A stretch of 64,000 nt of DNA from Deroplatys truncata (lineage: Eukaryota > Arthropoda > Insecta > Mantodea > Mantidae). This document shows positions 1 to 9,935 of the stretch, one piece after another. Both the position numbers and the translations under genes were made by a program. The notes beneath the pieces were generated by a model that was given only the letters and a program-made list of their open reading frames with translations, did not search any database and was not told the DNA's origin. The stretch is from NCBI GenBank assembly GCA_030765065.1, contig CM060989.1, positions 40,477,501 to 40,541,500 of the forward strand, read 5' to 3'. Every line of letters starts with the position of its first letter. Positions within the stretch are counted from its first letter, which is position 1.

Positions 1-75
1 TGTCATGGTAGCTCAGTTGATTAGAGCAGCCGAACAGAAACCGGAAGATCTGTGGTTCAAAATCCTGCTATGGCA
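1..75 (+). mobile_element. tRNA-derived SINE head (partial, at window edge)
   Basis: The first 75 bases look like a tRNA 5' half and T-arm: a D-arm (GCTC...GAGC) follows TGGTA, and a B-box-like GGTTCAAAATCC lies near position 56. GTCATGG can pair with CTATGGC as an acceptor stem with wobbles. The T-stem pairs poorly and there is no clean anticodon arm, so I read this as a tRNA-derived SINE head or tRNA pseudogene, not a working tRNA. It runs straight into a dispersed repeat at about 118. Confidence 0.5.
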
Positions 76-117
76 TTGAATTTTTCAGTCTGATTCTACC
101 TTTCCAATCCAAAATTT

Positions 118-540
118 GTGACTGCGTTGCGTGCATAGAGGAAGGGTTCTACATTTCTTACGGCATGCATTACCGCTTCTGAACAACACACGCTCGCGAT
201 GTGAGATCTTACGCCATCTGCTGTACAATCATGGTGCTCTTCTATTTGGTCATGCCACTCATTTTAAATGCTGATCAGATGCTGATCTGTTGTTTGCTTG
301 GTACAACACTTCTATGTCTTGCTTATTTATAACGACTGGATGAATTTTCATGTTGGCTATTATTAGTTATGTTATTCAGTTTCAAACTTGAGATACGCTC
401 GGAAGATATCTGTATGCAATTTACGACTCTAGAGAAATCCGTACCAAGTTAAGTGTACGACTGCATTGTGAATGGTCTTACTTCACGTCTGTCATGCTGC
501 GTTATGTTAGGGTTACGTCTTCATTGTGAATGTGGTGTAA
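118..540 (+). repeat. Family B dispersed repeat, copy 1
   Basis: About 420 bases are recognisably the same as 4993-5408 on the same strand, with many substitutions and small indels. Shared landmarks in order are GTTGCGTRCATAGAGGAA, GCATTACC...CTTCTGAACAA, ATCATGGTGCTCTTC, CTGTTGTTTGCTTGGTACAA and GCTACGTCTTCATTG or close variants. No long open frame is conserved between the two copies, so this looks like a decayed non-coding or once-coding transposon segment of unknown class. It directly follows the tRNA-like head at 1-75, which the second copy lacks. Confidence 0.7.
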
Positions 541-982
541 GACAAGCAGTCACGAAGATGTGTGGTTAACATTTGCACTCTATCATTACTGTTTGCACGA
601 AGAATTCCCATCTCTCCTTACTTTCCAAAAATGGCTTCGGCGACAACCGCGGATATGTAACGTATTAAATTTGCAGTTGGATTTCACGTTGTAAAAAAAA
701 CTCTAAACAATAAAAAAAAAAATAAAAAAATGTTACGTATACTCGTATGTGGCCAAACTTTACAAGTGGTCTGTGTTTTGGTCGTTCCTTCATGTATAAC
801 CTGGTTCAGGCATTAAGGGATTAAGATTTCAGCTATAAACAAAAAATGTTAAGTGTATAACAGATAAAATAAACCTGATAAATATTTATATTTAAAAAAA
901 AGGTGAAACTCAGTTGATATCGCATATCCAGGAAGGAAATTGCGCTGGAATTACCTAACCTCATTCCACAATTTAAAAAAAA

Positions 983-1110
983 ATGGCGGACCAACTAGCC
1001 AAGGATGCAGCAAATAATAATGATCTAGAAGAATGTTATAACAAAATGCCGAAATGTAAAGTACAAAAAAAAAGAAAACTAAAAAAAAAGCTGGATTCTT
1101 CCAATTGTAG
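983..1110 (+). pseudogene. Non-LTR retrotransposon RNase H relic
   Basis: The frame around 983-1070 reads MADQLAKDAANNNDLEECYN and then KMPKC. This matches the C-terminal part of the RNase H domain of insect non-LTR elements, where GNE-ADQLAKEAA follows the catalytic His motif. The upstream WxxxHxGxxGNE motif is lost. The surroundings (about 685-1150) are riddled with A-runs of 7-11 bases that break every frame, so this is a dead fragment. Clade cannot be assigned from this little sequence. Confidence 0.55.
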
Positions 1111-1290
1111 AAAAAGCAAATTTAATTTTTCTCTGTTTAAAAAAAAGGTTGGTTAGTTATTATTCGTTACACAAAATGAAGTAACAATAAAATAAAAAAG
1201 TAAGTACAAATCTTAAATTAGGATGCATACTTAAATTCTACTTCAGATCTGTTTTAGCCGTTTAAAATGCTGCATGTCTTGTACTAAAAA

Positions 1291-2202
1291 TCTGATGTGT
1301 TACATTCACATGACTTTCTCTACTCTACAAACTACTTTTACAGACCTTAGTCTCTACTTCATGTTAATCGAGATAAGTCTTTGCAGAAAGGCCTCAGAAA
1401 GGGAATCTTATTGCTTATTTTCTGTTAGATGCAAGGGGAATATTGAAATACAGTAGGGCAGTCTTTAAGCGATAGCCAAATCTTTTAAGAGCTGGTTGCT
1501 ATGTGAAGTATTCCATTCTCTTTGCATGACCAGGACATGAAAAAACGAATAACGAATTTCCATTTGAGAAAAAGTGTAAGTATTGGAAAATTCAAACAAA
1601 TAACAAGGAATATCTCGGAAATGGTTCATTCCACAAAAAAATGTATGACATAAAGTGATATGTGATATAAGTGTATAAACATGAGGCGAGAAAATCATGT
1701 AGGTGTATGTGCGAGAGGAATGAGGTGTGAAAATCCTGTGAATGTACATGAAACCGTTGTCATAAGAAGAGTGGATAGTGTGTTATAAAGAGCTCTACAT
1801 TTTCTATGTAGAAAGATTTTGTCTATCTCTTACGGTTTAACCGTTATGCAAAAGCCATTTAGAATGAAGAGGACTTTTGCGGACACACCCTGCAGATTCA
1901 AGATATACATTTTATTTGTCATGAAAATATCTTAAATATATGACGGTATTTTAATCAAAATCGTTAGTCATTTTTGGGAAAATCAATTTTTTTTTAAAAC
2001 TGTTCCATCTAAAGGGTGTATGGGGTGGGGTGATTTTTCTGAAAATCTTCGTGGCATTTTTGAAAGATAGTAAATCTGAATGCCAAGTTTGGTATTTATC
2101 CGACTTTTCCTTTGTATTTCCGGTGAAATCTGGATATCGAATTTTTGGATGAAATGCAATACTTTCTCTACTTAGTTCTCTACGTAGTAGAGAAAATAAA
2201 AA
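1291..2202 (+). mobile_element. Family A element, full-length copy
   Basis: Complete L-R copy of the dominant family. It starts TCTGATGTG after an A-run and ends at GTAGTAGAGAAAAT plus five As. The microsatellite block is missing or collapsed here and the R module is diverged, so this is an older copy. Frames inside it are accidental. Confidence 0.85.
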
Positions 2203-2519
2203 TCCTATGTGTAGCAATCACAGAACTTTCTCTGCGCGTTATCCTTTCATGTACAAGCATATTTATCGTCTATTGGACATTAATTGCAATAGATATCAGC
2301 AGGTGATACACAGTTGTATGCAAAAGATAGGAAGACAGTCAAATCAGTTTATAATTATACTAGTCATCATTTTATAAGAAATAAAAGAAAGCGAACTATA
2401 CGAATATACTGTCAAAATCTGCAGAACCTTAAATAAGCAACAAAATATATTTCGGAAAGAGTAATCTCACAATGTTTACATATACATATAGGTCATCGTC
2501 ATCTCATCGTTTTCACTTT

Positions 2520-2930
2520 AAGGTTTGAGCATGCTGCCCAATATGTCTTCACAATGCTCAGGTCCACCTTTTCCTTGGTCTTCCCATATTTCGTTTACCT
2601 TTGGGGTTATAATTTTAGTTGGTATTCTTTCATTATACATTCTTTTAAAACGTGTTCTCTAGTTTTCTTTATATTCATCCAAATTATCTGTTACATTTCT
2701 AAATATGTAGCTCTTCTCTAATAGCATCGTTACGTATATATTATTTCTAATATTTCTAATATATAATTTCTTTAACTTTCTTAAAAATCTATTTTCAGCT
2801 GCTTGTATTTTGTTTTTATCCTTCTCTTTAATAATCTAGGATTCACTTGCATAAGCTATGACTGGAGTGCCATTACCTTATGGAACCTAGTGTGTATTTT
2901 AACAACTTCTACATTTTTCTTGCGATAAGC
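2520..2930 (-). pseudogene. RTE-like endonuclease/reverse transcriptase C-terminus relic
   Basis: Read on the minus strand and across frameshifts, the segment gives ASESWIIKEKDKNKIQAAEN, then an RFLRKLKK-like stretch, and ends in GKRNMGRPRKRWT followed by stops. The YGSE(S/A)W-like motif, the basic K-IQAAE-FLR stretch and the terminal GRPRKRW motif are the usual C-terminal signature of insect RTE-type (endonuclease/RT) non-LTR retrotransposons. Several stops and frameshifts make it non-functional. Similar relics lie at 55370-55880 and 57780-58740 on the same strand, but they are too decayed to say they come from one insertion. Confidence 0.65.
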
Positions 2931-3103
2931 TCTTTTTTTTGTCTGTCCATTATTGTTTCCGAGTTATAAGTAATCCATTTTACGGACTGAGTTTTATTAG
3001 TCATGCCAAATCCTTAGATTATTTGTTAATAAAACGAAAAGTGAGAGAATTTTTCTATCCGAGCGTTTGTGCTGAGTAAAGTCCCATTAACAATGAAAAA
3101 AAA

Positions 3104-4900
3104 TCTGATGTGTTACACTCACATGACTTTCTCTACTCTTGTACAAAGTATTTTTAAAACGCTTATTCCCCATCTTGTTCATGTTAATCGAGATAAACAT
3201 TTGCAAACTCTATCTTATTGCTAATTTTCTTGTAGATGTAGGGGAAAATATATTTACAAGGGCAATATAGAAAAACAGTAGCCTTTAAGCACATACATAT
3301 CTCTTAATAGCTGGTTGCTAGGTGCAGCACCATTCCCTTTGCCACAGATTATAACTCTTTGCATATCCAAGACAAAAAAATCTGATGTGTTACACTCACA
3401 TGACTTTCTCTACTCTTGTACAATCTAGTTTTACAAACGCCTATTCTCCATATGCTTCATGTTAATCGAGATGTCAATCTTATTGGTAATTTTCTTGTAG
3501 ATGCGAGGGGAATATGGTAGTTTTTAAGCGATAGTCAAATATTTTAACGCTGGTTGCTATGCGGCGCATTCCATTCTCTTTGCATGTCTAGGACATAAAA
3601 AAATGAATAATGAATTTGAGAAAAAGTATAAGTATTGGAACATTTAAGGAAATAACAAGCAATATCTCGAAACCGGTTCAACAAAAGAAATATATATGAC
3701 ATAAGTTGTGTATTTCAACGCGATCTACATTTTTTGTGTAGTAAAATTTTGTCTATCTCTTATGGTTTACCAGTTATGCAAAAGTCGTTCACAATGAAGA
3801 ATACTTTTGGAGACATTCCCAGAAAATTCGAGATATACATTTCATTTCTCATGACTTTATCTTAAACATATGATATTTTAATCAAAATCGTTAGAGCCAT
3901 TTTTGAGAAAATTAAAATTTTCGAAAAATGTTCCATGTAAAGGGTAGTCTGGGGTGGGGGGATTTTCTTGAAAACCTTCGTGTCGCATCTCTGGAAGATA
4001 CTGAACCTAAATACCAAGTTTGGTGTTTATCTGACTGTTCGTTTTTGAGTTACGCTGTTCACAGACACACAGACACACAGACACACACACACACACACAG
4101 ACACACACACAGACACACACACGGACATGTTTCCAAAAATGCTTTTTTTGGGTTCAGGAGGTCTCAAAACATGTATTTCCAGTGAAATCTCGGTATCGAA
4201 TTTTTGGGTGGAATGCAATACTTCCCCTACTTACTATACGTAGTAGAGAAAGTAAAAATGAATAACGAATTCCCATTTGAGAAACTTATTGAAAAATTTT
4301 AGGGAATAACAAGCAATATCTCGAAAATGGTTCACTCAACAAAAAATATGTATATGGCATAAATTGTGTATTTTAACGCGATCTACATTTTTTGTGTAGT
4401 AAAAGTTTGTCTATCTCTTATGGTTTACGAGTTATGCAAAAGCCGTTCACAATAAAGAATACTTTTGGAGACATTCCCAGGAAATTCAAGATATACATTT
4501 TATTTGTCATATAAATATCTTAAACATATGATATTTTAATCAAAATCGTTAGAGCCATTTTTGAGAAAATTAAAATTTTCGAAAAATCTTCCATGTAAAG
4601 GGTACTCTGGGGTGGGGGGATTTTCTTGGAAACCTTCGTGTCGCATCCTTGGAAGATACTGAACCCAAATACCAAGTTTGGTGTTTATCCGACTGTTCGT
4701 ATCTGAGTTATGCTGTTCACAGACACACACACAGACACACAGACAGACACACAGACACACACACGGACATGTTTCCGAAAATGCTTTTTTTGGATTCAGG
4801 GAGTCTCAAAACATGTATTTCCGGTGAAATCTCGGTATCGAATTTTTGGGTGGAATACAATACTTCCCCTGCTTACTATACGTAGTAGAGAAAGTAATAA
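3104..4900 (+). mobile_element. Family A element, older host copy split by a nested copy (L-L-R-R)
   Basis: The outer copy is 3104-3380 (L module, the variant with AAGCACATACATATCTCTTAA) plus 4259-4900 (R module, ending GAGAAAGTAATAA). A complete younger copy (3381-4258) sits at the A-run between L and R. The outer reading resumes at TGAATAACGAATTCCC exactly where an uninterrupted copy continues (compare about 8246). R carries the (CACA/GACA)n microsatellite at about 4719-4764. Confidence 0.88.
3381..4258 (+). mobile_element. Family A element, young nested copy
   Basis: Full L-R element from TCTGATGTG to GTAGTAGAGAAAGT plus five As, inside the outer copy at 3104-4900. The microsatellite is at about 4060-4125. 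The long frame at 3928-4185 runs through the CA repeat and recurs in every young copy because the copies are similar; I see no reason to call it coding. Confidence 0.9.
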
Positions 4901-4992
4901 GCGCAGACACGCATAAACACAAGACTGTGCACCCATGTTATTTAATGGAAGCATTCACTTAGAGTCGTAACAAAAGAGATTGCAAACTCCAA

Positions 4993-5408
4993 ACTTTATG
5001 CTTGTGTTGCGTACATAGAGGAACGATTCTGTATTTATTTCTCCATGCATTACCAGCTTCTGAACAATACACGATCGCGATACGAAATTTTACCCCATCT
5101 ACTGTATAATCATGGTGCTCTTCCATTTGGGCGTACCACAGCATTTTAAATGCTAACGCCAGATGCTGACCTGTTGTTTGCTTGGTACAACACTTTTTGT
5201 CTTATTTATTTATAAAGACTAGATGAATTTTCATTTTGGATGTTACTGGTTATGTTATTTAATTTGAAACTTGCGGAACATTTCTGCATCCAATTTATGG
5301 ATCTAGAAAAGCGCATCAAGTTCTTGGTAACGCATACATCTGCGTTCCCTCATGCCTGTCCCTATGCTGCATTATGTCAGCGCTACGTCTTCATTGGGAC
5401 CTTGTTCT
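4993..5408 (+). repeat. Family B dispersed repeat, copy 2
   Basis: Same-strand counterpart of 118-540, with the same ordered landmarks. A minus-strand frame (4959-5144) crosses part of it but is not kept open in the other copy, so I do not call it a gene. Confidence 0.7.
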
Positions 5409-5447
5409 TTGCATCGTTAAATCATGCCTGACTAAAGTATGAAATTT

Positions 5448-5755
5448 GATATCTATGGGAATTTTCGATTCTGAGTTAGCGGTTCATACATAACATTCAC
5501 CATAAGTGGGTTTAACGCCCGTTCTTACTACACACGGCACCACAGGCGGTGACACCGGCGATACATGAAATTATGGTTAGGAAAGAAACGTTCCAGGCCT
5601 AAGTTTAGAGTACATCCCCGGTATTTGCCACTTACGAGGACTGAAGAAAACCTGGGGAAAAGGTCTCAGTTTGGGAGGACGGTACTAGCGGGGTTTGAGT
5701 CACGAGTCTGAGCCTTAACGAACTCGGGTACCCGTGTTCACCTAGATGTGAGCTC
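5448..5755 (-). mobile_element. tRNA-derived SINE (type III), minus strand
   Basis: Read on the minus strand it starts with an ACCCGAGTTCGTTAAGGCTC head and a B-box-like GACTCAAACCCC. The body, AGGTTTTCTTCAGTCCTCGT...ATACCGGG...CTTAGGCCTGG, also occurs in diverged form in the minus-strand element at 38103-38323. GC content is well above its surroundings. The head is degenerate and the target duplication was not resolved. Confidence 0.55.
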
Positions 5756-5771
5756 TTTATGGGCGTACAAA

Positions 5772-5863
5772 AGTATAGTTTTTAATTAGAGGACCTCAAA
5801 TCGTGTTTCCAGTGAGATTCTGATATGGAATTCTTGGAGAGAAAATATTATTTCCTCTCCGTT
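5772..5863 (+). mobile_element. Family A right-end fragment
   Basis: Diverged tail of the R module: GGACCTCAAATCGTGTTTCCAG, then the GAATTCTTGGAG region in place of GAATTTTTGGGTGGAA, and a truncated TTTCCTCTCCGTTAG end. It is cut off where family C begins at 5866. Confidence 0.5.
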
Positions 5864-5865
5864 AG

Positions 5866-7405
5866 TTAAGGGCACTAGGAAGTCGAGATACTTTTATTTA
5901 TATCATTGGCTTATTGACCAATTTGGTCTTTTAAATTTGGCAATTTAAACATGATGGTGCATAACCATGCCAATTATATTGTTTCTTTTTTCTCAATTTC
6001 CCATAACTATTTTCTTTGTTGTTCAATTGACTTTTCTCAAAAAGTATTAGAGGTATGTACATAAAATTTTACTGGATATTTCTCGTAACTATATTTTTAT
6101 GCTAAACCAACTGTTTTAAGATTTTAAGATAAATTTGAGAATAAAAAGCTATTTATGAAAACACTCTGGTGTTTTTATCTTACATAAATTTAATTATTTT
6201 TATTCTGGATAGTTTAAAGATATTAGAAAAATGTTTTATTCGTAGTATAAAATTATCTTTTATGTGATTTAAAAGAAAAAAATGGTGTTCATAGAAAGAA
6301 AATCATAGCAGGAAAGTGCACTTGAAATATCAGTTGCAACATGTTGAGCTATGAAGCAGTGTGTCGCTTATATAATCACTTTTGCACAAATTTAAGCGAG
6401 CATTAATATATAATTTTTGCCTTCTCTACTACGTATACCAAGTAGGGAAAGTATTGCATTACATCCAAGAATTCGCTGACCAGATTTCACCGGAAATATG
6501 TCTTTTGAGGCCCCTTGAACCCCCCCAAACGCATTTTTTAGCAAAAGGATCTAAGTGTGTGTGTGTGTGTATGTCTGTGAACAGTATAACTCATAAATGA
6601 GAAGTCGAATAAACATTAAACTTGGCATTTAAGTTCAATATCTTCCAAAGACACGACACGAAGATTTTCAAGAAAATCTCCCTACTCCTAACTACCCTTT
6701 ATATGGAACATTTTTCTATATCTTTGATTTTCTAAAATATGGCTATAACGATTTTGTTTAAAATACCACATATAAAACATATTTACATCACAAATAAAAG
6801 TATATCTTTATTTTTCCGGGAATAACCTGTGAAGTCCTCTTCATTCGGAAGGAATTTTGTATAATCTTGTATAACTGGTAAATGTTAAGCGATAGACGAA
6901 AGTGCCTACACAAAAAAGTGTGTCTTTTTAAAACACATTATTTATTTCAAGTAACTGTTTTGTGGCATCAGCCATTTCGAGATATCCACTGTTAAAGGTT
7001 CGAGTTCTTCAATACTTAGCCATTCTGCTAAAGTCCTATCGATTTTCAGCTGTTTCTGGCGATGTCATGGAAAAAGTACGGAATACAGCGTCCAATTCTA
7101 AACATTTGACTATCGCTATTCCCTTTTGTATCTTTAATGAAATGTGTAATGCAGCTATTTCTGGAGAGATTTATCTCGATTAAAATGAAGTAGATACGGA
7201 AATAAACTTTAGTAAGAATTATTTGTATACCTACTAATAAAAATAGAGGGTAGAGAAAGCCACGTGAATGAAACACATTAGATTTCTATAATCATTATTT
7301 TCAGAAGCACTTGAAGTACAACCAAATCAAATTTTGTTACCATTATTCAGTGTCGTGTGTTACCTTCCTAATGACATCCCAAAGAGCAAAAGGGTGACAT
7401 AAGTT
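5866..7405 (+). mobile_element. Family C, TTAA-ended MITE, copy 1 (split by family A)
   Basis: The left end is TTAAGGGCACTAGGAAGTCG. The right part is CCTAATGACATCCC, and the outermost right bases (to about 7405) are decayed. A family A copy (6413-7282, minus) interrupts it. The other copy at 23597-24779 keeps both ends, TTAAGGGCACTGGGAGG and CCCATTGTCCTTAA, which form an imperfect inverted repeat flanked by TTAA. Ends of this kind fit the TTAA-targeting groups (piggyBac or Kolobok). No transposase is visible. Confidence 0.6.
6413..7282 (-). mobile_element. Family A element, diverged copy inside family C
   Basis: Minus-strand full-length copy of an older subfamily. The R end is at 6418 (CCTTCTCTACTACGTATACC) and the L end at 7282 (GTGAATGAAACACATTAGA). 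It lies in a T-run of family C whose uninterrupted form is seen at about 24635 (ATTTTTATAATC). The microsatellite is short, (GT)n at about 6556-6570. Confidence 0.8.
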
Positions 7406-7879
7406 AAGTATAATATAGTTTTGTACTTAGCCAGGTAAGAGCGTGACGTACACAAAAGACTGGTGTTGCATGAATGGCAACATAACCCTTTACACGTGGC
7501 CGTCACGAGCTCGATCCCTGAGCTACAAAAAATAATAAGGGAAGAAGTTATAGGCCGTGGCAACATGTCTGTTTTTTAAACGGAAGGGGTAACATCATGG
7601 GGGAATTTAACCCCTTGACACGTGGCTGGCACGAGCGCTATACCTGCGGCAGGTTTGGGTGACAGGTGGCACCCGACCGGCTAATCCCGTTACTCCCGTC
7701 GTAAATATCCTATCGGAGTAGGTATATTGAGTATACTTGACAAGCAATGAAGCCATACCCTCGCAAGGTCATGTCACTGTAATAATCTTGTACCTCTTTA
7801 AGTCAATGATTATTCTCACATCAGGATCTGCTTTGAAGATGCCGGATTCGTATGCGAAATGTGTGTGGGTTTTTTTTTT
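7405..7879. other. Intergenic, with two related short segments
   Basis: No gene recognised. Two segments about 125 bases apart resemble each other (7481-7520 and 7609-7650, both around AACCCYTTNACACGTGGC then CACGAGC). This suggests an old partial duplication or two copies of one unknown repeat. The second is followed by a GC-rich stretch to about 7700. Confidence 0.35.
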
Positions 7880-9110
7880 CACCGGAAATACATGTTTTGA
7901 GACTACCTGAGTAAAACAGCACTTTTAGAAAAAGGTCCGTGAGTGTGTGTAACATAACTCAAAAATCTGATGTGTACCACTCACATGACTTTCTCTACTC
8001 TTGTACACACTATTTATACAAACGTTTATTCTCCATCTACTTCATGTTAATCGAGATAAACATTTGCAGACTCTATCTTATTGCTAAGTTTCTTGTAGAT
8101 GTAAGGGGAATGTATATTTACAAGGGCAATTTGGAATTACAGTAGCCTTTAAGCACACACATATCTCTTAATACCTGGTTGCTAGGTGCAGCACCATTCC
8201 CTTTCCCACAGATTAATACTCTTTGCATATCCAAGACAAAAAAATGAATAACGAATTCCCATTTGAGAAAATAAGTATTGCAAAATTTAAGGGAATAACA
8301 AGTAATATCTCGAAAATGGTTCACTCAACAAAAAAATGTATATGATATAAATTGTGTATTTTAAGCGATCTACATTTTTTGTGTAGTAAAATTTTGCCTA
8401 TCTCTTATGGTTTACCAGTTATGCAAAAGTCGTTCACAATGGAGAATACTTTTGGAGACATTCCCAGGAAATTCAAGATATACATTTTATTTGTCATAAA
8501 AATATGTTAAACATATGATATTTTAATCAAAATCGTTAGAGCCATTTTTGAGAAAATTAAAATTTTCGAAAGACTTCCATGTAAAGGGTACTCTGGGGTG
8601 GGGGGATTTTCTTGAAAACCTTCGTGTCGCATCCTTGGAAGATATGAACCTAAATACCAAGATTGGTGTTTATCCGACTGTTCGTTTCTGAGTTATGCTG
8701 TTCACAGACAGACAGACAGACACACACAGACAGACACACACACGGACATGTTTCCAAAAATGCTTTTTTTTTGGATTCAGGGGGTCTCAAAACGTGTATT
8801 TCCGGTGAAATCTCGGTATCGAATTTTTGGGTGGAATACAATACTTCCCCTACTTACTATACGTAGTAGAGAAAGTAAAAACGAAAACACGGATAAACAC
8901 CAAACTTGGTATTTCAGTTCAGTGGCTTCCAAAGATGCGACCCAAAGATTTTCAACAAAATCCCCGCACCCCAAACTACCCTTTACATAGAATATTTTTC
9001 GAAATTTGTAATTTTATGAAATATGGCTGCAACGACTTTGATTAAAATACCATATATTAAAGACATCTACGTGACAAATAAAACGTATATGTTGGCCAGG
9101 AAACACTAAA
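7880..9110 (-). mobile_element. Family A R-module fragment split by a nested plus-strand copy
   Basis: The minus-strand R module is at 7880-7965 (CACCGGAAATACATG... to AACATAACTCAAAAA) and resumes at 8882-9110 (CGAAAACACGGATAAACACC...). A complete plus-strand copy (7966-8881) sits in the A-run of AACTCAAAAACGAA. The left side is truncated next to a T-run and the right side ends mid-module. Confidence 0.8.
7966..8881 (+). mobile_element. Family A element, full-length copy with variant L module
   Basis: Begins TCTGATGTGTACCACTCACA and ends GTAGTAGAGAAAGT plus five As. Its L module is the longer variant (ATACCTGGTTGCTAGGTGCAGC). The L-R junction GACAAAAAAATGAATAACG is uninterrupted, so it serves as the reference empty site for the nests at 3104-4900 and 32864-34586. 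The microsatellite mixes GACA and CACA units (8705-8743). Confidence 0.9.
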
Positions 9111-9321
9111 TCGCCTCTGTCACGCCCAGTCCCCATTCCTTTTTTGGTTGTAGCACTCCATTTAATGCTTGTCTAATTCTTCCCTTTTCTTTCGCTCCTG
9201 AGCCTGAAACCGACAGACTTCATAGGTTAATGTTTGAGTGTCTGAATTTTGAACATCAGACCAATACGAGACGGACTCATACAGGGACTGGTGTAAACAG
9301 CCATAGCATGCTTTCCAGTCA

Positions 9322-9935
9322 CCTAGCGAGCTGGTGCTGCGATAACATGCGAGACTCGCATTCGGGAGGTTCCGGGTTCGATCCCCGTCGACCGCCCAAT
9401 CTGATCCATGGGTTTTCGTGGTTTCTCCGGGTCGGCAGGCGAATTCTGGGGTGGTTCATCTTCTACTGCGATTTCCTACCCCTCATTTCATGTACTTGTC
9501 ATCTTCCTTGTCATCTGTTTCAGCGTTGTAGAGTCAGACGGCGGTGTTCGGCGAGTTGCGGCTGGGCGGTGGATGGGCGCTGTATGGTTTCTTCCATGGC
9601 GTAATTGCGGAACTGTTCAGTTAGGATCCGCTTACGGGTGCTCTTTGTGGCGCCCCCTCGTAGGACTATGGGAGTTAGAGTCTTTTAGGTGGGCCCGGAC
9701 CGCGGCGGATGCGTGTGATCTGGAAACGTTAGGGACCCCGTCCAGATGTGGTTGTCCTTCTGGTCTCTCCCCTCGCCCCTCCCTCCCAGGGTCACGGTAG
9801 AAGCAAAAAGGACCGTTGTGGTCTACTTTCGGTGCTCTACCATGGTTTCGGAGGTCCCCCTCTGTTCGTCCGTACGTTTATGCCTTCTGGCACTCAGGTG
9901 GTGTTTCCATACTCCTTCCCTTTCGCCGCTCACCT
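9322..9935 (+). mobile_element. Long tRNA-headed SINE-like element (type II), GC-rich
   Basis: A tRNA-like head (GCGAGCTGGTGCTGCGATAA; B box GGTTCGATCCCC) is followed by a body with TTTTCGTGGTTTCTCCGGGT and GTCGGCAGGCGAATTCTGG. A GC-rich tail holds GGGACCCCGTCC, CTCCCTCCCAGGGTCACG and GTTTCGGAGGTCCCCC. Head and body recur at 25250-25560 (+), 43960-44200 (+), 54503-54625 (+) and 22685-22925 (-). The tail recurs at 25821-25950 (+) and 43303-43520 (-). At about 600 bases it is long for a SINE. The open frames here (9230-9604, 9408-9800) come from high GC and are not credible genes. Confidence 0.6.

Noticed and set aside
1..73. Functional tRNA gene
   Set aside because: Acceptor and D-arm pair, but the T-stem and anticodon arm do not. 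It reads straight into a repeat, as SINE heads do.
3928..4185. Recurring open frames of 60-137 codons starting MFHVKG or MVFIRL and passing through His/Thr or Cys/Val repeats (also 33654-33971, 45427-45840, 46098-46307, 22150-22395)
   Set aside because: They occur in both strands of the R module of every young family A copy, change frame with microsatellite length, and are lost in older copies. They reflect copy similarity, not coding.
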